Source of the DNA: Bradysia coprophila | Taxonomy: Eukaryota > Arthropoda > Insecta > Diptera > Sciaridae | Assembly (NCBI RefSeq): GCF_014529535.1 | Contig: NC_050738.1 | Span: forward strand, 13,098,062 to 13,162,061 | DNA: 64,000 nucleotides | Direction of reading: 5' to 3' | Shown here: positions 37,801 through 52,800 of the stretch, in pieces | How the letters are laid out: the number at the start of each line of letters is the position of its first letter | Position numbering within the stretch: position 1 is the stretch's first letter | Program-made: the position numbers and the translations under genes | The notes under the pieces: model-generated | The model's input: only the letters and a program-made list of their open reading frames with translations | The model's database searches: none | Told to the model about the DNA's origin: nothing

Positions 37801-40800
37801 TCACTTTAGTTGTTTGTTAAGTCTGTAATTTTATTTATTATTTCTTTTACGAAACGATATATGGAAACATTCATACTTCACCCGGGGTTTTTCAATATCG
37901 GTTTCCATTCAGAAGAACAGATCATATTGTGTATGCATGCATATATTGCATATAGCATAACACAGTGTTCATTCAACATTATATTGTTCTAGATTCTTAT
38001 TATCGTTGTCAAACATTGCTATACAAAAATTTCTTAACCGTCTTCAATAATTAAGTAGTTGGATTTGTGAAAGAGTTTTTTTTTTCTCTTCTTCTTCGGT
38101 TACAATATTGTCTACAAATAGCGAGAAGAAATAAAAATTTAGAAAAAAAATGTTTGTCGATAAAAAAGATTAAGAAAAAAATAAGATTTTTATTGGTTCT
38201 AAAAGTGTTGGAGCATTTAAAAAATTTAGTCATTTCTTTCCAGTGCTTTTACATTTTATATATTTCCTCACACACATATAATTTATGCATAAACATGGGA
38301 CATGGCCTCAGTTTCACTTAAGTGTGTCAATCAATTAATTAATTTCACACAAAAAAAATTTAATGTCCAGACACTGACTTACCCAATAAATTCATGCTAT
38401 TCTTAAGTTCTGTAATTGAAATATTCGAACTTCCAGCTGGAATGGTTGCAACATGCATATAACCAGAGGGTAATGGATTCTTGGAAAACAGTCCGGTTAT
38501 GGGACGACATATCAAATCACCACAGCGTACAGCTCCATTGTTCATAAATGATCCAGTAATGACACCATTGCTGTGAATTACCTGCAATTAAAAGTGTTAA
38601 TTCCTCTAAATTTTCCTCGCATCAAAAAAACCACTGCGAGTTGTCACTCGCATGGAAATTCTCGTAATTTTCCTCTAAATTTCTCTAATTAAACAAAAAT
38701 GTGAAAAGATCTCCTAGGAGCTATGGCTTCTCAAGTGCTATGCCTTTTGAAGAATACAATGTGTTGGACTAGTAAATATTTATATCCTCTCGGATGATAC
38801 AATAATCAAATGACCACTAAGGCGAAATAAAGACAGAGAAATTACTGATCATCTGTTATTGAATTATAGTGAATGAAGCTCTAGCTAGGGTACTATTATA
38901 CAGCACAACTAAAACATTATAGTAAAACAGATGAAGTACAAGATTTTGTCTAAAACATTACACGATACTTAAAACAAAAGCAGGACCAGATTAAATCGAT
39001 ATATGTAACGAGGAGTATGTCGATTATAAGTGGCTAACATTGTCCTCAGCATTACAATTTTTTAGGTCAAAACGTTTGATGAACAAAAATCGACGAGATT
39101 CTACGCAATAGCATCCAAAGATACATCAGTTGAATGTTTTGAGTATTTTGAGTGTAAATTTTGTTAGCAAAATTTTTCTTTAGACCGACCGACCGAAAAT
39201 GACTTAAATTTACTACATTTAAATATGTTGCGGAAGACAGAGCTGTTTTGGTTGCAGTTGTCAGTTGAATTGTATGAATTCCCTGATAACAACGCGAATT
39301 TGTTGGATTTTGGGTAAAATGTCAAATGAATTCAATATAGTTATTTGAAATAAAAAGCGACACTTGAACACAGGGCTAAAATTTGTTAAATTAGCTAATT
39401 GAAAATTATTGGAAAACTTTAGCAAATTTTGGTGAATTTAGGAAAGAAATTAGACCCTGCCTAAACAGCTACAGATAATTATAAGGATTCTGAAGTTACA
39501 TCATCTATTCTTTTTCTTGTTTAAGCTCGAGTTTGCTCAGTTAAAATATTTTTATTTTCCCAGATCAATTTCGGTACCAAACAGATACCATCATCAGTGG
39601 ATGAAAACATACACATAATGAGAACACAGAATGACAGAATATCTTAATGCAGGGCAAAGGTTTTTTACCTCACTTCTTTTAAAGCACAAAATAGGTACTT
39701 GTCTGCATCGTCAATTAAATTCAATACTGAATCGATTCAGATCAAATTCAAAATGCAAATAGAGAGGAGAAAACAAAAATGAATTTCTACTAGATGAAAG
39801 ACTTATAAGTAGAGAGCCCATCGGTGGCGCGACCCATGATAGTAAGCAATGGGCAGCTATTTTAATAAAAAAAGAGAGTAACATCAAATCACGTTATTAT
39901 AGGCAGTAGATAAGATTATACAATCGGTGTGTTTATTCAGACAATTCGGTGTCCTATTCACCGCAACCATCTTTAAAATGTCTCTTGTCTTCTGTTGACT
40001 CTCACGAACAACAATCTTAACTTTATCCCACAGCGGTATGTGACTGTTAGCAATAGCATGATCACAAAAGGCACTGTGTGGTTATTGCTCTTAATGTTTT
40101 TGTTGTACTTATGTTGATAGATTCTGTCTTTCAAAAGCTGCAATGGCTGTCACATCGTTTGTTTAATGCTTAGGACAAAGAAGTGCGAGAAGCGAGAGTA
40201 CCGATGATAAACTATTCGGGTAATTAATGTCACCCAGGTCGAAGCAAATATTGCACTTATGAGCAAATAAGGGCAAAATGTGTCACCCGTGTATATGTTA
40301 GTATACACGATGAGTGTTGAGCCATTAGAATAATATGTCTGACGATTATGATTTACAGTCTCCTTGAAGAACTTTCTTTACCATATCGGTCAAATAAAAT
40401 CTTTGATCATTGATCATATTAGAAGTATACCGGTTTTTTACGATCAAAGAATGAAGCCTGTTTCATCGAGTTTTACCTTATAATTACAGTGAATTAAAAG
40501 TAGCTCAATCAAAGAAAAAAAAACATCAAATAAAATGCTCTAAGTCAATTAATAAACACTAAAAACGTTTATATGCATAAAATATTTCTGATTAATATAA
40601 TTTATGGATTGTCAATTTCCAAATGAATTACGATCGGAATATAGACTTACCAAAACAAATATTAAAGTACAAAAAATATGAACCATTTCCATAATTTTCA
40701 ATAATACTCGGGTTTAATTCATCGCGTAAAAAACATATTATATTTTCTCAACCATTAATTTCACATTATTTTTAAGTCACCAAAACTACATTAGCTGGCA

Positions 40801-43800
40801 AAAAATAAAAAAATTATTTATTCTCAATCTGCAATCTTAATTAACATATCAAATCGAAGTTTTCGTTAGATCTTATGATGAATGATAAAAATAATTTATT
40901 CGCAAATTACAGAAATGTCTATAAACTTTTCGAGATAAATAAAGATTTAAAAGAAAAAAACATTTCGATAACTCTGGCTGTGTTAAATTCTCTGGAAGAT
41001 GATTATTTTGTGGTCGAGCGAATAAAGTAAACAAAAACCATTATTTTGACCACCAATTTCATTTTATGGCGCCACAAGAACATTTATATACTGTCGTAGG
41101 TGCTATTTTGTGTATCATCTTTATCAAACAATTTAGCCGACTGAAATTTTATAGCGAAAGCAATAAGGAACAGAGTTAAATGTGGCGGTAAGTGAATGAA
41201 ACAATAAACAATGTTTCATTCTGCATCTAATGTTATCAGTAGGATTTTCACAATTTCCTTCAACCTGATTTTCATTCAGTCCAACTAAATCTGCGAAAAC
41301 GTTTTTCTCTCATCTGTTTTTCTTTCAGCTGATAAAAAACTGATCTATGCGCTAAATATAAAAATAGAAATCATAAACAACCAATAGCAGTACGATATCG
41401 TTTAATTGCTTGTTTTGGGAGCAGTAGTTTTAAATGAAATGCACTTTTAAATATTACACACTTTATTGAAAATTCGATAGTTCGCGATAAATTATTAACA
41501 AAATAACCCCCAAACGGTAGTCAACAGTTGATTACTCAATTTCTGTGGTATGTAAACATTTTTTTATTTCGTTAACCAAATAAAAGATTTATAAAAAAAA
41601 TAATTGTCGGGTGTCAGGAGAGAGCGTTCGTTGTTTATGTTTTTGTTTATTTTTCTAATTACATCATAATTTTGCAAAACGGTTTTAATTGAGTTTTTGT
41701 GGACATTTTTTTGTTGCTCATTTTTGAAGAGATTATGGTTGACTTTGATAGGGAAAAAATAGATTTTTTTTAAATTCTACAGGCTTTAGCATTTCAAATG
41801 TCTCACTGTCATTTTTTTCAAAGAATGTCATTGTGAATTCGCAATGACACAATGAAACAAGGCATCAGAACAGTCGGAGCGTTTGCTGCGACTTAGCCCC
41901 GTACGACCCGTAATCCTATTTCGTCCGTAACCATAATACGTCCGCAGCCGTAATTCGCCCGGAACCCTAATACGTCAACAACCCTCTAATGCGTCTGTTA
42001 CCAAAATGCAAGTCAAGTTGGTTGGGCATGGTCAAATTTACTGAAAGTGTTCATTTTTAAAATTGCGCATAGCGCAATTACGAAAGCCCATACGAAGTAC
42101 CTCTCAAATAAACCCAAAATTTTTTGCCAACTTTCCATTGGGTATTCAATTACCTCTCAAATGAAACAAAAACTAGCAAAATCGGATGAGATTTACTCGA
42201 TTTATGTGCAAAAAACACTTAGGGCCGAGTAGCGGCCTTATTCCAAGGGCCCAAATTTGAAACTTTTTTTGCCATCATTCTATTCGGCATTCAATTGTCT
42301 CTCAAATGAAACAAAAACTAGCAAAATCGGATGACATTTATTCGATTTATGTGCAAAAAACACTTAGGGCCGAGTAGCGGCCTTAGTCCAAGGGCCCAAA
42401 TTTCAAACTTTTTTCGCCACGTACTTTTCGGTATTCAATTACCTTCCATAAAAAACTAAATCTAGCAAAATCGGATGAGATTTACTCAATTTATGTGCAA
42501 AAATCACTTAGGGCCGAGTAACGACCTTTGAGCCCTCCCAACAAGCCCGCGTTGCATCTTACCCAAAAACAATGTTCAGCAACTTTGTTCTACTCGTCAA
42601 TACCTTTCATTTGATATATCACAAGCAGCTTTTGCGTGCGTATTTCGGTAGATATCGTCGAAAGACTGAAAAGCACCTATAGGGCCCTAGCTTTGTGATT
42701 TACTCAAGCTAGAGGGGTCACAGACGGACGGACGGACGGACTTTTTTTTTATAGCGGATTCGTCATCTATTAACATAACCAAATGCTTTGCCCTTACTGT
42801 CTGCTTCCAATTCGACGTGTTACAAACGGCATATTAATCTTATAAGCCCCCAGTACTTCGTACAGGGCTAAAAATCAGAAACATTTGACAGTGAGACATT
42901 TGAAATGTTAAAGACTGTACTGGCGCTGATGAACTAGATTGACTAGTCAGTGCTTTTTTTGGGAATTTTAAATCTTACAAGTTCTGCAAAAAACTCCTAA
43001 GACAATTCAGAGTTTTTCGGAGTTTGTTTTTTAATAGAATTTTTCAGATTTCCAGAATTTTTCAGAAAAAATAAAAATCCGAAAAATAAGCCCTGATGAG
43101 GGTATTGAGTATTCATGTACGTTTGAAACGCCATCCATGTGACCACCCGTCAGACAAAAATAGGTCATTTGTTATCAGCAAGAACGACAATATTAGGCAA
43201 TGAGATGGTGCTTTCGGTAGTGCTCTTTTAAATAGCAGCACTGATGTTCAAACTAATGAAGTAAAAGATTTGTATCAAACCCAGGCGATACTTCAATCAA
43301 ATGATGTAATAGATTTACAAAATATTACGTAACGATACACTGTATAAGAAATAATGTAACGATACACCTTTCATTTGTAAAATTAGAAAGACTCACGAAA
43401 TCTACTTTTGCCTTTCATTAAACAATGCACCGTCGTTTGATGTAAAAATATACAAATTAGTGCCACTGCCACTATATTACACCTTAATTTGATGAACGGA
43501 TTCATTGTTGTATTTCGAAATACGAAGATAAAATTGACAAAAGCTTTCACGATAAGGGAGAGCTTACTCGTTACTCAATTTTACAGACAACGTTGACTTG
43601 ATATTGTCAACTCTATCAAATCTAGTTTAAACAAAAACAGATAGAAAATTTGTTAATTCATAAAATAATAAACAAGCAAATATTATGCTCCATTTTTTTT
43701 GTTATTCCACTAAGCATACATACGATGCATATAATACCCAGTGCTAAGGTGTTTACTTATGCGTAAACCAAAAATAAAGAGATTGGTAAATCATTGCGAC

Positions 43801-46800
43801 TATTGTTTTATATTATGCGTGCGTACTGTAAACATTGGTAAGAATTTACATTCTTTCTTTCTTATCGTTGCATATGTGTAACGAGATTAGACTATGGTGA
43901 ACAAACTCGACGTTTTGAACACCGAAAAATCTGAGGTGCTTGTGCATGTACATTTCTCACACCAAGAAGACACGTTCTGTAGAAGATTAAAATTCTGTGC
44001 GACACGTTTCAGTAATTTCTATATAGCATTTTATTTGGTCATATGATTTTATTCAATCGTTGATTTTTGGTGAGCTTCCAACATTCTGATGAACACAAAC
44101 TATTAATGCCCCAAATCTACCCAATGGTGCATGAAAAGTGCAAAGTGACAAAATGAAATTTGGTTAAATTAGAAATTTTTCATTAAAAAAAAACAATTTA
44201 GAGCCCTACCCCACGTCCAAACAAAGCATAAAGTCCCGAACTAATAACTTATTGATTCACACAATTCCGTTAATGATTTCCATTCAACGTTTGGTATATG
44301 TTCAATTAAAACAAACTCACAGCATATCGCTTATGAATACATACGAACTGCCAAAATTAATTAATAGTGATGCCATTTCGCTTCTATTAAAAAAAAAGAA
44401 TTGATAATCGAACAAAATGTCAAAGTTTAGAATAATTTAAGATTAACTTTGTACCTGGACTATCAGTCAGTAGATATGACAGCGCAAAAATGGAATAATT
44501 AATCTTGTGCGTTTTTTCTGCAAATTTAGGAATTTTAACTTTTGCAATTATTTAGGTGGTTCATGAGACATCATTAACGGAATTAGCATGAATTAGTATT
44601 TCAACTGGATCAAATAATTTATTTTGAAATGAAACAAATGTAGCGACATTCACAGAAATCATAGGATGAACCATATTATATGAAAATTCAAACCAGGTCT
44701 AATGCAGGTAACTAGAAAGTATCAACAAACTAGACGGCTCATATGTAATGACATTTTTAGGGCACTATTTCTGATCCTTTCACAGACGGTAAGCGTTTTA
44801 CCATCGGATCTGTTACTTCATTTTAGTCTAAGTTTTTCAATAGATTCATTCCAAATCTTTTACTTCATTTTCTTAGTCGTAGAGCAAGTCGTTCATTTCT
44901 GAAATCCTTATTGATAACAGATGAAAGGTTAAAATCTATTCACAATTAATGTATTCCGCGCTGAGGAACGATTATAAACGATTGTTTTTAACATGAAAAA
45001 AGCCTTAATAAACTTTCCGAAACCAATACGATGGCGAAACAAACGCTTTCCTTTATACTACAAAACCCCATAAAAAACTAATGAAGTAAGTGAACGATCT
45101 GATCTTAAACATTATGGTTTCAAACAAAAGATTTGATAGATTTTTCGCTGTACAGTTGCCGTTTATGCAAGGCTAAATGAAATTTCACCGAAATGATTGA
45201 CTTAAACTTAAGGTCTTAAAGCCAATATAATTGACAAAATCTGTAGCACCAATTTAATTAGCTACAAATTTTTTGAATCTTTCGTAGCACGGTAAAATAG
45301 CGATTTGTAAAAAGAAGCCGATCAATTCAAACAGCCGAGTTATTTTTAATGGAATTTTGACCGGAAATCCGTAAATGAAACATAAATTTTGCGAGTCAAT
45401 CACTTATAGAATGTTCGTTAAAAGCTTGCAATAGAATATTATATTCCAATTTTCATCAGTCCACATCGACAAAAAAAAATTCACAGTGCGAAGAATATTC
45501 AAATTATTTTTAATCAATTCATCATCATCATGAGGAGACACTTCTATTGAGGTTCTAAACTTAATGAAAATTGGGCTCATAAACTTTTTTGTTTTTTAAT
45601 AAAAGTCAAATTATTCATAAATTCATAAACACACACAGCCCAATTAATTTTTGTGAGAATAAAAAAAAATCACAACTTTTCTCGCAAATAAAATGTCCAA
45701 TAAATAAATCACCAAATAAATTGCCTATAAACCGATGATTTTCAGATTCAAAAATCTCTAACGTAAAAAAAAAAAACGGCCAATCTGTCGCGGTTGAAAT
45801 ACGAATTTCAACTGAAACACTAATCTCAGTTCGTGTTTTATGTAATAATTTAATATTAAAGAAAAAAATACTATCTCAAAAAAATCTTCTTTCCCATTAG
45901 GCGCACAGCAGCTTTCATCAGTTAGTCTTAGTTTAAATGGTGTTTCTATAAGTTTATAACTGAAGCATATAAGCACGAGTACGACTTATAAAATTTTATC
46001 AATGTGGGTATTTTTTCTTCGTTAAGATATGATGGAGATGTAGAGTAAGTGATGTTCTTTTTACGATATTTATAATATACGTAGATATGCATACGACATT
46101 ATATATATCCACTTTGAAACAAGACTTTGTATTAATGTGAATTTTGACGCAAACTTTGTGCGATTGTTTACCTCTTCTCATTCTATATATTGATCGTGTC
46201 GTTGTTCAAATTATTGTCGCGAACTAGAAGAAATAACCTAATCATTTGTTTGATGTATTATTGAATAGGCTATTGATGAATTACTCGTTACCGAGTCAAC
46301 ACATAAATTGTTAGATAAATGGCATAAATGTTTTATTTTTACTGAATGGTTACTTAATGACACATTTATTATAAGTGCGTCGACATAGGTTAGTTTCAAA
46401 CAATCCAAAGGTAAAATGTGTGTCTCAATATACGTCGGAATGGTGTCTCTTTTTACATTATTTTCCATTTACAACGATCGACAGACAATCACACACATAG
46501 GGCTTAACATTCGTCTAAGTAAAAGCAAACAAGTTACAAATCAGTCTCATGCTCGAATTACAGAAAACAAGAGAAAATTCATCGCTTTTAAAGTTCGTGT
46601 GATTCTTTTGCGTACGGTTTTTCTTATTGAATTTATTTTTTTTTTAACCAAATTATGAAAGGTAAACTTGAGATGAGTTAATTTATGTGTCAACATTAAC
46701 AAGAACAGGCCAACAGACAGACCTTCTTATAACATTATTCAAAAGAGACACTCAACAAAACACATTTTTAATATGTTCGATGGCGAACGGAAAGTTAAAA

Positions 46801-49800
46801 TAAATTCAATTATTTACACGTACGACGATAATGTGTTTCTGAAATTTGCGGTTTTTGGTAGGATTTCTGATTAATGATGTAATCTCAGTATTGTGCGTCA
46901 CAGAGGATGATGCCCCTTATTGAAATATAATTATTTTGCGCAATATATAATACTAATACAGCTTACATCAACACAGCAGTGGTTGTGCTACTCGTTCAAT
47001 ATTTTCGTGCGGATTGGTTACAAATAAATGGAATTACAATTGTTATTGAGACATAAACAAACTCAAAGATTAACGATTCACCTCGCCTTTCACACAGACA
47101 GCAAACATATCAATTAAGAATTTTTAATGAATCTACTACTTCATTACATCTAGATATTTTCTGCATATTGAAATAGAAATATTCCACTCAGTTCCTTACG
47201 TTTTAACATGTATTATGATATATAAGACGACGTTAGCTAGAGCTCACGACAGATTTTCGTTGTCAATTAAGCTTTCTGTAAAAAGCTATTCCTGGTCCCT
47301 ATAAAGGCACTTGTCTTGCTTTGTATAAATGCAAAACAGGAAAATTCCGTCACAGAGCTGGCAAATTTTTAACCTTATTCATCTGCTCTCGAAAACAGAG
47401 ATAAGAATAAGCGATTAGCTCTGGCTAGTACTTCACTTATATAGTAATATGTATGATAAAAATATTAAAGTACTAGATTTTCTATAAAACATCGTGATAC
47501 AAATAAAGACCAGGTCTGACGACTTTGTTGCTATATGCTTACGGTTTCTAAATGGTTAAAGCCGCCAAACAATTGTGTCCACTTGTATACCCCTGAAATT
47601 ATTCAAACAAGTTAAACAACGTAAATACCAATTCTTTTCGTGTAGTTCTACGTCTCATGCATAAAAATTAATTTTATATCATTTATACCAATTTTAAATC
47701 CAATGAGTGTTATCCTTACCGGCAATCTCTCCGAATGTCAATATTCAATTAGGCATGCGTAGATAACATTAATTGAAGTAATCATCGTTAACATATGATG
47801 CGTACAAGGTACAAAATGTACACGAAGTAAGTAAGAGTGATTAAAACGAGTTGTTTTTCTCTATAAAATTGACACATGTTCCCTCATTCCTTTTTTATTA
47901 TTTAGAAGATGTGTATAGAAGTTCATAGTCGTTTGATGTTTAACTTAATTTTACATTTAATTTTTGCAGATAAATGAAAAACGAAATCAACTTTTGCTAA
48001 AAGAATTTTATAGAATTTAATTGTCGGCACAAGAAAACAAATTGTTCCAAACGCATGTAATGTATACAACAATCCAAATAATAAATCGGTTTTTTAGTAT
48101 AAATTTAATTTAATTGATTCATGTGTCGTTACTGTTTTAAACACAATAAATTTTTAACAAGAGCATCCGTCAGATGAGCTATAAATTAAAACGAGAGAGA
48201 AGCAAAAAAAAACGAGGTTCTATAAATATACCGCACGTTATTGTTTATTTATTGCAAAAAACCAAAAAACTCAATATATTAACTAGATAATTACATACTA
48301 CAAACTACACAAAGTTTAAAGTATAATGCTCTCTGAAATAATTTCTCCGCATGCGGCATCTTTAGCACGTTTTTATGAAATTCTTTGATTAAATACGAAA
48401 AGAATACAGAAATAGAATTTTTTTTTTCCGTTGTTTAGTTTATTGTATAATATTGGCGTATAGTATGAATATATTGGTGGAAAGGACGGTTGGAATTTGA
48501 AACATTTGTCTTATATATTCGAAATACTCGGAATAATGAGCTCTAACTTCACAACAATCATGGGTTTCTTAATGAAGGTTTTTAAGACGAATTTCTGAAT
48601 GAAAAATTTAGTTGGAATTCAACTGGGCTAAGTAATTTCGTAACCCGAAAAATTAATAAAAGAAATCATCTCGTTCCTAGAATTCGAAATTAAGATTTAC
48701 GATTCGTTTGATCTATAGGTTTTAATTGCTTGGACTCGTAGTAAACCGAATAGAAAATTTCCATTTCTTAGAAAAACGTCTTGGTCGCACAGAGAAAAAG
48801 CCAATGGAAAACTTCCATTTCATAAAAAAAAACATTTCGATTATGTTCACCAATGTGAAACCACAGTCGAAAGAGTGTAAATAATGATTCGATGCTTTGA
48901 TGCGTCCAAGACAAATTTGTAAATCTGTAACACGACCTAGAATTTTGTATTTTTAAAACGATTCATTCACATATCATATTCCCCTCTAAGTAAACTTTTG
49001 TAATAGGAAACAGGAATTATCATAACCTAGCCACAACATTGAAAACGTTAATGCATTCAATTCTCAATGAATTCGGAACATTGGCAACGCCTCAGCATTC
49101 ACACAATATGCTTTCGTGTGTTTTGTGCAATAGGTAAAAAGTTTTTCAAACCGAAATTTTAAATAAAATGGAAATGTTCATTGAACAGAAATAAAACATG
49201 GGAAATATTTATATTCGTTCAAAGGGGAAGGTATGTTAGGTGTGACAATTATTGTTCGGTGATAATAGATCGCTCGTCTATATAACACACATATGCATCA
49301 CAATAAATAGTAATTACAATTGTTAATAATCACAAATATGATGATGGCAAATCATTGTGAGATCATAAACAAAATAATACAGAAAATGCGGAACAAAATG
49401 TTTAATGAGAATCGTAAAAATGTGTTAATAATTTAATTTCATGGGTTAATTGAACGCTGAGTGATGTGTGTGTGATACGTGCAGTCAATTGAATTTTAGT
49501 TCGGTTATATTCGTTTCTGTGAAATAACTCTGAAGCATTCTGAAGACCATAGTCATGAAACACCACAGAAAAATGCAAGCTAAAGGAAAATGAAAAGTCT
49601 TTTACGGACTACACAAACAAACGACGAGCCAGGGTCTATTTTTGTAAAATTTTCGTCAAATTCGTAAATTTAAAGAAATTCAAGAAAATTAGTGAAATAT
49701 TTCATCAATTTCACAAAATTTCATGAACTTTCACGGAATCTCTTAATTCGTAAGAGTTTTAATGAAAATTAAAAAATTCGTTACATTTTATGAAATTCGT

Positions 49801-52800
49801 GTTTAATTAATTTCTTGAAATTCGTGAAATAGGATGTAAAAATAGGTCCTGATGAGCTCTCAGCTTCTATTAAGCAAAATTCAACAAAACAAAAGATTCC
49901 ATGTCAACCTGTTCATCAAACTCAGATTTAATGAAGTATGATTAAACTGGTGATGTGCTTGCAGTGCAGTCTATAAAACGAGGTCTGACTGACTGTGTTA
50001 TCTTTAGAAAGCAAGTCATCTGTTATCGACAGCAACGACTAACATGAAAGATAATCTCTGGTTCATGTATGATGATGTTGTTATGAAATATTAGGCGAAA
50101 CTTTAAACAAAAGGACAAATAGATTCAATTGTGACATGTCAGCCGTTTCTAAAAGGTAACTTAAAAACAATGGAAATTACTTCAAAATTTAGTGACTGCC
50201 GTTAGAGTTTACATTTTGTCATAAATGCCGCCTGACTAAAACGGAAAGTGTTAGCGTAAATGCACGCAAACGATGTGCATAAAAATTTTTGCGTAATTTT
50301 TTTCCAATCAAGACAAGCAGCTAAAGTTTAATGATATAAGCTAAGAATTGTAAAGACGAGTACAGAGTTCGCATTATTAAAATTATGAGTTAGATGGACG
50401 TTTAATTATATGCACCTCAGACATATTAATTTTGAGTTGATGCAATAACTCGTATATGCGTTACTTCTTAAGTTACAACAGCATTCGAAGGTACAAAAGG
50501 CCAATTTGTATCCTTATATGTCATGGCTCGTTCCATTACATAAAAATTTATCAACGTCATTTCTTATGCAATTTTTTATTGTTTTTTTAATCAGATTGAC
50601 CATAATCGAATGGGGACATGTATACAATTCTTATTGTGTTTCGAATCTATGATATGTTGGTCAATGGAACCCTCTTAAATTACTGCAAGAGTCTGCAAGA
50701 TATGACCATCAGTTGAAATTATCCAAATTATCAATCAATTTTTGTGCCCTCTGGAGTGATCGATTCCATGGCAAACGATTTTTTTATTAATCTCATCAAT
50801 CAATGAATATACCAAAACAAAAAACCGTACGCACTGTCTCACATAAATTATTTATCATAAATGCCAGCTCGTGCTAAGAACAAAAAACCTTAAATCATTT
50901 TTTTTCTCCTTTAAATTATCGATTATCTCTGGTGGATAATCTGGGATATAATGTGTTGTACTGATTGCATTAAATTTAAACATTTCAGATTTTGTTATTT
51001 TACCCACATGTTAATCATTATAATCAGGAAAGTTTAACTCAAGGAAGTAATACACTGTGTTATTGAGTTAACTTTCGTGTCAAATTACAATATAAATACA
51101 CCAATAACAACACCATTTATGACGGTGAACAAAGAGCGATCTTGTTTTCTGCACAATTTATGAAAATAAAAGATTCTCCAAAAAGATTGTGAGTGGATGA
51201 ATCATCAATCATGTGCCACATTGGCACACTCACATTTATCCTTCTCACTGTTTAATAAAATTGAGTCAAAGGCACAAGTTTTCATTGTAACTTACCTTAC
51301 AAATTCCATCCACACAAATGGCTTTCCCGGCATGATTCCTTCTAAGCTTCAAATATTCCGACGGTTTGAAGCATGAAGTGCCGTCAATGACGCGATCATT
51401 TAACGTTGCAAAATAACTTAAACCAACGGGCTTGCAATTTAATTCACATTCAGCATCGTCTAGATAAAGAAAGGGATCGAAATTAATATGTTTCGTTGCA
51501 TTCAAATATTCTACGCATATGCACAAAGTGTGGAAAAGTTTTGGAAAATCATCGCATTCAATACGTTTTTCATGTGTGCGGTGTGATATACCTTTTCCTC
51601 CCGCAATAGACAATGAGAAAGTTGCGTTTTGTTGAAGATTGGTCAGATGACATTTTTAAGTGCAGCACTTTCTCTCCCGTGTGAAGAAAATACAACTTTT
51701 CTGACTTGAACTGTCACTTTTTTTACGTTTTCAAAAAGGTATGGTGAATTGATGTTTTTTGTTTCGTGGGAAATAAATGTAAATCACACCTCGTACATAA
51801 GAAAAACGTTGTGTTCACCAACATACCTGGGAAAAAAGAGAAATTCCATCTCAAGCAAAATTGCTGTTACTGAAATTTCCTATTTTCTCCCCACGGTAAA
51901 CAAATAACTAATTGTATTGTGACAAAATGGTGATCCCACAAATAAATATAGAAAATGGAAATAAACCTATTTATCATATATATAGCAAAAGGGGTAAGAA
52001 ATGGTGTTCATGTCTTTGTCGAATCTTACAAAGAAAAGATTTTTTCGGTGAAAGTGATAGAGAATTAAATCAACAAAAGGAAAATATCACACACACAAAG
52101 CCTATTATCACCTTTTATATATGCTTCCCATTCATATTGTGTACCCTGAAACGTATGATTGTTAAATTCCATACACTGAAGCTGTCTGAAATCAACATCC
52201 GGATCGGGACAAGTCTGTTAAATTGGAGTAAATATTTTTCATTCAGTTCAAATCACGTAACAATGGCCTCGTTCGGTTACCTGTTCATTACAAAGACGAT
52301 AACGTTTCGACAATCCGATGCATTCTTTGCTAATAACTGTGGCAGTCGTACTGTTTCCGGAACTATTTTTGTTTGGCAGCAACCTATGCGGAAAAGAAAA
52401 AAAAGAACCGAAAATGAAAGCTGGAAAAATTAATAAATCTCGATTATGTTATTTTTGGTTAATGTGAGAATCGATAAATTATATTCTTTAATACTGTTTG
52501 CATGTAGAGACATCGGAGAACTGTGTTCCGTAATTTATTGAAACTGAATAACAAATCAGTTGATATTTGTTATAATGAGCAAGAGCGAACGCGGAGAGTA
52601 ATATTTACTCTATCTATCAGTCGTATGGCACACACGTACCGCCAAATGTTATTGCATTTGGGTGTCAGCAACGCACTTCAAGCAAAAGTGGTACTCTAAA
52701 TAGGGTACTGAAACTTGACAGTGCTCCATACAAAATTTTACACTGTAAAAAGAGTGGGGATAAAATTTCATACAAAATAGTACTCTATTTGGCAGCTGTC

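Larger units (their letters stand above)
38582..51295 (-). other. 12.7 kb intron of the ADAMTSL gene
   Basis: Lies between the exon ending in GICK (51459-51296) and the spacer exon (38581-38383). Both ends have standard splice sites (GTAAGT donor, TTAATTGCAG acceptor) in phase 0. I see no coding sequence inside. It contains the TA-flanked element 41780-42917 and at least four degraded CCTGT-family MITEs. It is the kind of long repeat-filled intron that could hold alternative exons or enhancers, but none can be named. Confidence 0.65.

Noticed and set aside
42047-42232. Open frame inside the 41.8 kb element as a possible transposase remnant
   Set aside because: It spans the tandem repeats, has no transposase motif and is not conserved in the sister element.
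45758-46658. Open frames on both strands near 46 kb as possible extra exons or a nested gene
   Set aside because: No similarity to ADAMTSL domains or other families. They lie in AT-rich intron DNA, and the exons flanking the intron already join in phase.
51912-52433. A 173-codon plus-strand open frame
   Set aside because: It is antisense to two in-phase ADAMTSL exons (52383-52281 and 52214-52112) that encode the end of TSR1; the plus-strand frame has no recognisable domain.
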